This document shows positions 17,189 through 23,100 of a stretch of 23,100 nt of DNA, one piece after another; within the stretch, counting starts at the first letter, position 1; every line of letters begins with the position of its first letter. Below the pieces are notes generated by a model. The model saw nothing but the letters and a program-made list of their open reading frames with translations. It made no database searches and had not been told where the DNA came from. The translations under genes were made by a program, and so were the position numbers. Origin of the DNA: CADEEV01 sp964442185 (GTDB lineage Bacteria > Acidobacteriota > Vicinamibacteria > Fen-336); contig CAYTWT010000187.1 of NCBI GenBank assembly GCA_964442185.1, forward strand, positions 1 through 23,100, given 5' to 3'.

Positions 17189-17665
17189 ATGAAGCTCAGC
17201 ACCCAGGAGGAATTCGGCCTCCGCTGCCTGGTCCAGCTGGGCCGCGAGGCGGGCGCGAGCCTGACGATCGCGGAGCTGGCGCAGCGCGAGGGCATCTCGG
17301 TTCCCAACGTCGCGAAGATCATGCGCGGGCTGCGCAAGGGCGGCCTGGTCAAGAGCACGCGCGGGCAGGCCGGAGGCTACACGCTGGCGCGCGCGCCCGA
17401 AGCGATCTCGATCGGCGAGGTGCTGGCACGACTCGGCGGCCGGATCTTCGACGCGGAGTTCTGCGAACGGCACGCCGGCATCGAATCGCTATGCATGAAC
17501 CTCGGCGACTGCTCGATCCGGCCCGTGCTGCGCCAGCTCCAGGACGTGATCGACCAGGTGCTGGGGCGCCTGACGCTGCAGAGCCTGCTCGGCAGCGAGG
17601 GCCAGGTCATGATCCCGACCGCGAGCCCGAAAGCCGTCGCCCTGCCCGTCGCCGCCCGCAATTGA
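17189..17665 (+). CDS. Rrf2-family Fe-S-sensing transcriptional regulator
   Basis: This 158-residue regulator starts at ATG 17189, 8 bp after sufT, with GAGG upstream. Residues 1-65 are the winged helix-turn-helix (MKLSTQEEFGLRCLVQLG start, then ISVPNVAKIMRGLRKGGLV and the wing RGQAGGYTLAR). Cys92, Cys102 and Cys108 (FCERHAGIESLC then GDC) are the three cysteines expected to ligate an Fe-S cluster in IscR/SufR-like members. It should sense cluster status and repress the operon through the site before sufB; this is inference. The position at the end of the operon differs from the common regulator-first order. Its 3' end faces the RND gene 16 bp away. Confidence 0.93.
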   Translation: MKLSTQEEFGLRCLVQLGREAGASLTIAELAQREGISVPNVAKIMRGLRKGGLVKSTRGQAGGYTLARAPEAISIGEVLARLGGRIFDAEFCERHAGIESLCMNLGDCSIRPVLRQLQDVIDQVLGRLTLQSLLGSEGQVMIPTASPKAVALPVAARN

Positions 17666-17681
17666 TCCCGGAAGCCCGGCC

Positions 17682-20600
17682 TCAGTCGTGCGCGGGTAGG
17701 GTCCCCGGGATCGATTCGGCGTCCGCCTTGCGCTCGCGCCGGAAGCGGAGCAGCTCGCGCACGGATTCCGGACGCAGACCGTCGAGATAGCTGTACACGA
17801 CCGGCACGACGATCAGCGTGAGCAGCGTGGAGGTGATCAGGCCGCCGATCACCGCGCGGGCCATCGGCGCGCGCATCTCGGCCCCGGCGCCGATCGCGAG
17901 GGCGAGCGGCAGCATCCCGAAGATCATCGCCAGCGTCGTCATCACGATCGGGCGGAGGCGCGTCGAACCGGCCTTGATCAGCGCCTCGTTCCGCGCCATC
18001 CCCGCGGCCTTCGCCTGGTTCGTGAAGTCGACCAGCAGGATGGCGTTCTTGGTGACGAGACCCATCAGCATGATCAGGCCGATCATGCTCATGATGTTGA
18101 GCGTGTCGCTCGTGAGCAGCAGCGCCAGCGCCACGCCGAAGAGCGAAAGCGGCAGCGACAGCATGATCGAAAGTGGCTGCGTGAACGATCCGAACTGCGA
18201 GGCGAGGATCAGGTAGATGAAGACCACGGCCAGGAACAGCGCCTGGAACATGTTGGCGAACATGTCCTTGAGTTCCTCGGCATCGCCGCCGTGGACGATG
18301 TCGTAGCCCGCCGGCAGGCTGATCCCAGCGGCTGCAGCCTCGATCTCGGCCGTGATCTCTCCGAGCGCGCGGCCGTCGGGGTTGGCCGAGACGCGCACTT
18401 CGCGCTGCAGGTCCTTGCGGCGGATCGTGGACGGGCCGCTCCCCGGCTCCGCGCTCGCCACCTCGCTGAGCGCCACCAGCACCTTGTCGTGGTTGTCGTC
18501 TTCGCGCTCGCTGGGCACGCGCAGCCTCAGCAGGTCGTCGGCATAGCGCCGCTGATCGCCCCGCAACCGCACGCGCACGTCGTGGCTGTCTCCGGCGGCG
18601 TCCTCGATCACCGAGGCCACTTCGCCCGTGATCGCGGCGCGCAGCGTCGCGCCGATCGAGCCGGCCTTCAGCTCCAGGTCGCTGGCCCGCGCCCGATCGA
18701 GCCGCACCTTCAGCTCCGGCTTCGATTTCTCGAGGCTCGTCTCCAGGTCGGCGACGCCAGGCACTTTGCGCATTGCTTGCATCAGCTCGCGCGAGATCCG
18801 GTCCAGCTGGTTCACGTCGGTGCCGCGCACGCTGATCTGGATCGGCTTCTGCCCGAAGGGCCCCGCCTCGAACAACCCGTAGCTGAGCCCGGGCACGTCG
18901 CTGATCACGCGGCGCGCCTCGCTCAGCACCTGGCTGAAGCTCTTGCCGCGCGCCGTCTTGAGCTTCACGTAGGTCGTGCCTTCGGTGACCGGCCGGTAGC
19001 TCGAGCCTGATTCGCCGATGGTCGTGTACGTATACTCGACGTCGGGCAGGCTCTTGAGGCGCCGCACCATCTGCTGGGCGCGGTCGCCGGTCTCGCGCAG
19101 CGTCGCGCCAGGCGTCGCCTTGAGTGCGATCTGGTACTCGCCGCGGTTGAAGTCGGGCATGAAGTCGCCGCCCAGCACGCCCAGGATCGGGAAGCTGCCC
19201 AGGAACGCGACCAGGGCGAGCGCCAGCACGGCGGGCCGATGCTCGAGCGACCAGGCGAGCAGCCGCTCGTACTTGCCGTGCAGTGAATCGAACCAGCGGT
19301 TGAAGCCTTGCAGGGCGTGGTGAACCCAGTTGCCCGCACGCGCTTGGTCGATGTCGGGGTCCACCCAGCGGGACGACAGCATCGGGTCGAGCGTGAAGCT
19401 AACGAACAGCGACACCAGCACGGCCGCTGCGACCGTGATGCCGAACTCGTAGAAGAAGCGGCCCACCAGGCCGCCCATGAAGGCCACGGGGATGAACACC
19501 GCGACGATCGTGAAGCTGGTGGCCATGACCGCGAGGCCGATCTCGGCCGTGCCATCCCGGGCGGCCTCGAAGTGACCCTTGCCCCGCTGCAGGTGCCGGA
19601 CGATGTTCTCGCGCACGACGATCGCGTCGTCGATCAGCATCCCGATCGCGAGCGACAGGCCCATCAGCGTCATGATGTTCAGCGTGAAGCCGAAGGCCTT
19701 CATGACGGTGAAGGAGGCGATCACCGAGATCGGCAGCGTCAGGCCCGTGATGACGGTGGAGCGCCAGGAGTTCAGGAACAGGAACACGATCAGGACGGTC
19801 AGCAGGCCGCCCACGAGCATGGTCGAGTTCACGTCGTGGATGGAGTCGCGAATAAAGGTCGAGTCGTCGCGGACGATCCGGAGCGAGACGCCGGGCGGCA
19901 GTTCTTTCGCCGTCTTCTCGAACATGGCGCGCACGCCGTCGGCCACGGCCACGGTGTTCGCGCCGGACTGTTTCAGGATGTCCAGGGCGAGAGCTGGACG
20001 CTCGTCGAAGAAGGCCAGGTTCTTGGGCTGCTCCACCCCATCCACGACCTGCGCCAGGTCCCGAACGTAGATCGTCGTGTCGTCTGCCCGCTTGACCGGA
20101 ATGCGCTCGATGTCCTGGGCGCTCTTGCCGCGCGCCGCCACGCGGACCAGCGCCTCTGTCGTGCCGCGATCCGCCGAGCCCGCCGGGAAGTCGATGTTCT
20201 CGAGCCGTAGCGCATCCACCACCTGCGCGAGCGAAAGCTGATAGGCCTCGAGGCGCATGCGATCGACGACGACCTGGATCTCGCGCTTCGAGTCGCCCAC
20301 GAGGTTCACGGCCCCCACGCCGGCGACGTTCTCGAAGCGCCGTTTGATCACCTTATCCATGAGGCTGGTGGCCGCCTGGGGCGTGAGGCCCGGGGCGTTC
20401 ACGGCGATCGAAACGATCGGCAGCGCGTTCGGATCGAGGCGCTGGACGATCGGCTCTTCGATCTCGCGCGGCAGCTCGCCGCGGATCGACGCCACCTTGC
20501 CGCGGATGTCCTGGGAGGCGACCTGCGTGCCGACCTCGAGGCGGAAGATGATCAGGATGTTCGAGAGGCCCTCCTGCGACGTCGACTCGACGTGCTTGAT

Positions 20601-20828
20601 GCCCTCCACGGTGTTGATCGCCTCCTCGATCTTCTTCGTGACCTCGCGCTCGACGGTCTCCGGCGAGGCGCCGGGGTACTGGGTCGTGACCGTGACGATC
20701 GGAAACTCGACGTTGGGAAACTGGTCGACGTTCAGCTGCCGGTAAGAGCTGAGGCCGAGCACCGCCAGCGCCACCATCATCATGGTGGCGAAGACCGGTT
20801 GCTTGATCGACAGGTCGGAGAGGAACAT
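17682..20828 (-). CDS. RND efflux pump permease, HAE1 (AcrB/MdtB-like) family
   Basis: This is a 1048-residue inner-membrane proton/drug antiporter. The start MFLSDLSIKQPVFATMMMV is typical. It has the twelve-TM layout: one N-terminal TM (about 11-29), five TMs between about 335 and 490, one near 535-553, and five in the last 190 residues, with two large periplasmic loops between. The proton relay acidic pair in TM4 is present as Asp400-Asp401 in GLSLAIGMLIDDAIVV, and TM10 has the matching Lys in GLVTKNAILLVDF. These features separate it from heavy-metal (HME) pumps, which have different TM4 motifs. Substrates cannot be predicted. It is the last gene of the efflux operon, 3 bp after the adaptor gene. 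Confidence 0.96.
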   Translation of the reverse strand: MFLSDLSIKQPVFATMMMVALAVLGLSSYRQLNVDQFPNVEFPIVTVTTQYPGASPETVEREVTKKIEEAINTVEGIKHVESTSQEGLSNILIIFRLEVGTQVASQDIRGKVASIRGELPREIEEPIVQRLDPNALPIVSIAVNAPGLTPQAATSLMDKVIKRRFENVAGVGAVNLVGDSKREIQVVVDRMRLEAYQLSLAQVVDALRLENIDFPAGSADRGTTEALVRVAARGKSAQDIERIPVKRADDTTIYVRDLAQVVDGVEQPKNLAFFDERPALALDILKQSGANTVAVADGVRAMFEKTAKELPPGVSLRIVRDDSTFIRDSIHDVNSTMLVGGLLTVLIVFLFLNSWRSTVITGLTLPISVIASFTVMKAFGFTLNIMTLMGLSLAIGMLIDDAIVVRENIVRHLQRGKGHFEAARDGTAEIGLAVMATSFTIVAVFIPVAFMGGLVGRFFYEFGITVAAAVLVSLFVSFTLDPMLSSRWVDPDIDQARAGNWVHHALQGFNRWFDSLHGKYERLLAWSLEHRPAVLALALVAFLGSFPILGVLGGDFMPDFNRGEYQIALKATPGATLRETGDRAQQMVRRLKSLPDVEYTYTTIGESGSSYRPVTEGTTYVKLKTARGKSFSQVLSEARRVISDVPGLSYGLFEAGPFGQKPIQISVRGTDVNQLDRISRELMQAMRKVPGVADLETSLEKSKPELKVRLDRARASDLELKAGSIGATLRAAITGEVASVIEDAAGDSHDVRVRLRGDQRRYADDLLRLRVPSEREDDNHDKVLVALSEVASAEPGSGPSTIRRKDLQREVRVSANPDGRALGEITAEIEAAAAGISLPAGYDIVHGGDAEELKDMFANMFQALFLAVVFIYLILASQFGSFTQPLSIMLSLPLSLFGVALALLLTSDTLNIMSMIGLIMLMGLVTKNAILLVDFTNQAKAAGMARNEALIKAGSTRLRPIVMTTLAMIFGMLPLALAIGAGAEMRAPMARAVIGGLITSTLLTLIVVPVVYSYLDGLRPESVRELLRFRRERKADAESIPGTLPAHD

Positions 20829-20831
20829 GGA

Positions 20832-21923
20832 CTACTGGACCCCGTTCTGGATCTCGACCGGTACGCCCGAGGAGAGTGCCGCGGGCGGATCGAGGACGAC
20901 CACGTCGCCCGCCAGCAGGCCCTTCGTGACCTGGATCGCCGTGGCGCCTTCGACGCCGAGCCAGAGCATGCGACGCTCGGCCTTGCCCGCGGCGACCACG
21001 AAGGCCTGCGCCTCGCCGGCCGCCCCGCCGTCGCGCACGAGCGCTGCCGGTGGCACGACCAGCGCGCCCAGGATGCGCCCGGCGCGAACCTCGGCGCGGC
21101 CGAACAGGCCTCCCACCAGGTCTTTCTGTCCCGGCACTTCGATCACGACCTCGAACGAGCGCGTGCGTTCCTCGACGAGCGGCGTGACACGCGCCACCTT
21201 GCCGTAGATCCGGAGACTCGGCAGCGCATCCACGCGCACTTCGGCGGGCGCGCCCAGCTTCGCTCTCGCGTAGTCGTTCGACGGCACGGAAGCGCGGAAC
21301 TCGAGCACGGCGTCGTCGACGACGGTGAAGATGGGCGTGCCGTGCGCGAGCATCGCGCCGGGGTCGGCGTGGCGTTTGCCGACGCGACCCGCGAAGGGCC
21401 CCTTCACGATGCAGCGCGCCTGCTGCGTGGCGGCGATCGCGGCCTCGGCGCGCGCCTGGGCCAGGCTCGCCTCGGCCACCTGCAGGCTCACCTGGGCGGA
21501 GAGCTGGTCCTTGTCGGTGATGCCGCCGGTCTTGCGCAGGTTGTCCGCCCGCTCCTTCTCCACGAGGGCGTGCGCCCGGTTGGCGTCGGCTACGGCCAGC
21601 ACCGCCTTGGCGCGGTCGTGGGAGAGACGATAGTCGGTGTCGTCGAGAACGGCCAGCGTTTCGCCCGCCGCTACGCGCGAGCCTTCGTCGCGGACCACGC
21701 GCAGCAGGCGGGCCCCGACTTCGGCCACGACCTGCACCTGGGCCCTGGGCCGCAGCGTTCCGTTCAGCGCCAGGATGTCGTCCAGGTCGCGCGCCTCGAC
21801 CGTGGCGGTGCGAACCGGAACGCCGCGCAGCTTCTCGGTAGAGGTCTGGGCCTGGCGGCTGCAACCGGTGAGCGAGAGGGCCGCGGCGGCCACGGGGAGG
21901 GCGAGCAAGAGGCGCGGCGTCAT
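20832..21923 (-). CDS. RND periplasmic adaptor (membrane fusion) lipoprotein
   Basis: This 363-residue adaptor joins the RND pump to the outer-membrane channel. The start is ATG 21923 with AGGAGA 7-12 nt upstream; it overlaps the TolC-type gene stop by one nucleotide (TGATG). The signal peptide ends in Leu-Thr-Gly-Cys (Cys21), so the protein is lipid-anchored. The order is typical: first lipoyl half (about 62-95, VVAEVGARLLRVVRDEG then VAAGETLAVLD), a fairly short alpha-helical hairpin (about 98-168), second lipoyl half (CIVKGPFAGRVGKR, 171-184, then PGAMLAHGTPIFTVVD), then beta-barrel and membrane-proximal domains. The hairpin has heavy Ala/Gln/Arg content as in coiled coils that dock to TolC. 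Confidence 0.95.
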   Translation of the reverse strand: MTPRLLLALPVAAAALSLTGCSRQAQTSTEKLRGVPVRTATVEARDLDDILALNGTLRPRAQVQVVAEVGARLLRVVRDEGSRVAAGETLAVLDDTDYRLSHDRAKAVLAVADANRAHALVEKERADNLRKTGGITDKDQLSAQVSLQVAEASLAQARAEAAIAATQQARCIVKGPFAGRVGKRHADPGAMLAHGTPIFTVVDDAVLEFRASVPSNDYARAKLGAPAEVRVDALPSLRIYGKVARVTPLVEERTRSFEVVIEVPGQKDLVGGLFGRAEVRAGRILGALVVPPAALVRDGGAAGEAQAFVVAAGKAERRMLWLGVEGATAIQVTKGLLAGDVVVLDPPAALSSGVPVEIQNGVQ

Positions 21924-23100
21924 CACTGATCTCCTGTCTTGGCGATTGCAGGCGAGCCCGGCTGCGGGTCCAGCACGTCGCGCGCCATCACGTAACGCAT
22001 CCGGGCGCGGGCGTTCGCGTGTTCGAAGAGCGCCTCGACACGCGTGCTCTCGGCCAGCGTCAGGGCCGCCTGCGCGTCGAGCACGTCGAGCAGCGTGGCG
22101 GCGCCGTAGTTGTAGTTGGCCTGCGTCATGTCGAGGGCCTTCTGCGCCTGCTGCACGTTGAGCTCGGAAGCCTCGTAGATCCCCTTCGCCACGCCCAGGC
22201 GGTCCCAGGCGCCTTTCGCCTCGAGCCTTATTTCGTTCTCGAGCGCCACCCGGTCCTGCGTGACCTTGGCGCGTTCCGCACGCGCCTGCGCGACCTTGCC
22301 GGCGGTGCGGAAGCCGTCGAACAGCGGAATCTTGAGGTTGATCCCGAGGTTCCATGCCTGGAAATCCCTCTGCCCGAGGTTGTCGAACTGGCGCACCGAG
22401 TAGCCCCAGTTCGCGTCGAAATCGAGGCTCGGCTGATGCTCGGCCCGGGCGATTCCGATGAAGGTATCGTAGATCCGTTCACTGAGCGCCACGGCCCTGG
22501 CTTCGGGGCGATTCTCCCAGGCGATGCGCACGGCCTCCTCGACCGGCACGTCGAGCGGCACGTAGCCGAGGCTGTCGGTCGGCTCGATCGGCGTGTCGAT
22601 CGGCCGCACCATGACCGCATTCAGGCGGCTGCGCGTGATCTCGGCGCGCCCCCGGTAGCGCAGCAGCTGGGTGCGCTGGTTCTCGAGGTCCACGTTGGAG
22701 CGCAGCACGTCGAGCTCGGTGGCGACACCCGCCGCATAGCGGTTCTGCGCCATCTTGAGGTGCTCTTCCTTCTGGCGCACCGACTTCTCGGCCACGCGCA
22801 CCTGCTCGATCGCCAGCAGGTGGTCGTTGTAGACGTGCACCGCGAGCAGCGAGACGTCCTGTTGCGCGGCGTGGATCTGCTCCGCGCCGTATTGCGTGCC
22901 CAGCTTCGCGGCCTTGATGGCGCGGCCGACCTTGAAACTGAAGAGCGTCTGCTTCAGATGCGCGATGCCGCCCCACAGGCTTGCGGGCTTCGGGTTCAGG
23001 CTGCCGCGCAGGTCCGGTGGAAAGGCGTCGAAGCTGGGGCTATTGAGAAGTCCGGGATCGCGGTAGCGATTGAAGCCGCCCAGCAACTCGAGCTCGGGCA
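21923..23100 (-). CDS. TolC-family outer-membrane efflux channel, 5' end missing
   Basis: The frame is open to the right edge, so the N-terminal part, including the signal peptide, is outside the window; about 392 residues are visible. It carries two outer-membrane efflux protein (OEP) repeats: the first includes QDVSLLAVHVYNDHLLAIEQ and the ENQRTQLLRYRG coiled-coil region, the second includes WNLGINLKIPLFDGFRTAGK and YNYGAATLLDVLDAQAAL. The Pro-Leu-Phe-Asp-Gly turn and the GAATLLDVLDAQ segment are classic for this family. It trimerises to form the exit duct of the efflux pump. It is the first visible gene of the operon and overlaps the adaptor start by one nucleotide. Any promoter or regulator lies beyond the window. 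Confidence 0.94.
   Translation of the reverse strand, partial: PELELLGGFNRYRDPGLLNSPSFDAFPPDLRGSLNPKPASLWGGIAHLKQTLFSFKVGRAIKAAKLGTQYGAEQIHAAQQDVSLLAVHVYNDHLLAIEQVRVAEKSVRQKEEHLKMAQNRYAAGVATELDVLRSNVDLENQRTQLLRYRGRAEITRSRLNAVMVRPIDTPIEPTDSLGYVPLDVPVEEAVRIAWENRPEARAVALSERIYDTFIGIARAEHQPSLDFDANWGYSVRQFDNLGQRDFQAWNLGINLKIPLFDGFRTAGKVAQARAERAKVTQDRVALENEIRLEAKGAWDRLGVAKGIYEASELNVQQAQKALDMTQANYNYGAATLLDVLDAQAALTLAESTRVEALFEHANARARMRYVMARDVLDPQPGSPAIAKTGDQ

Noticed and set aside
20353..21864. Open frame on the minus strand spanning the end of the adaptor and the start of the RND gene
   Set aside because: It is a frame-shifted reading of both genes, with Arg/Gly/Ala-rich composition and no domain.

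Overview
The window is about two-thirds G+C, tightly packed, with short intergenic gaps and many 1-4 nt gene overlaps. It encodes an envelope-spanning RND efflux system with a TolC-type outer-membrane partner, two lipoproteins and a Tat-targeted oxidoreductase. This points to a diderm bacterium with high G+C, of the kind found in soil or sediment lineages such as Myxococcota, Binatota or Rokubacteria-like groups. That placement is an inference from gene style; no rRNA or other phylogenetic marker is present.

Region 1 (1-9.1 kb) is a mosaic of single genes interleaved with small two-gene modules. It starts with the 5' end of a minus-strand lipoprotein gene, running off the left edge. Next come an O6-alkylguanine-DNA methyltransferase (ogt), a ribbon-helix-helix/MazF toxin-antitoxin pair, a rhomboid protease with an N-terminal zinc ribbon, and a DUF6883/DUF4926-like pair preceded by two perfect inverted repeats. 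Then follow a two-subunit molybdenum hydroxylase (small 2Fe-2S subunit plus Tat-signal molybdopterin subunit, minus strand), a VapBC pair, a dusB gene that looks actinobacterial in its C-terminal tail, and a DUF433/DUF5615 toxin-antitoxin-like pair. Three recognisable toxin-antitoxin modules and one toxin-antitoxin-like pair lie within 8 kb.

Region 2 (9.2-11.3 kb) is a divergent pair: a TPR/cyclic-nucleotide-binding protein with an acidic Pro/Glu linker on the minus strand, and an ornithine cyclodeaminase-family enzyme on the plus strand. A palindromic GTTATAAC lies between them.

Region 3 (11.3-17.7 kb) is a complete SUF iron-sulfur cluster assembly operon in the order sufB-sufC-sufD-sufS-sufU-sufT-rrf2. 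SufS supplies persulfide sulfur, SufU receives it, SufBCD is the scaffold/ATPase complex, SufT is an accessory maturation factor, and the Rrf2 protein is a likely Fe-S-sensing autoregulator, unusually placed last. A sigma70-like promoter with an IscR-like TTGACTATTT element precedes sufB. The Fe-S enzymes nearby (molybdenum hydroxylase small subunit, the Rrf2 regulator itself) would be clients of this pathway.

Region 4 (17.7 kb to the right edge, minus strand) is a three-gene efflux operon read from right to left: TolC-family outer-membrane factor (5' end beyond the window), lipoprotein periplasmic adaptor, and HAE1-type RND pump. It converges on the SUF operon with only 16 bp between stop codons.

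No tRNA, rRNA, CRISPR array, insertion sequence or prophage gene was recognised. The most open question is the DUF6883/DUF4926-like pair and its hairpin-rich leader.
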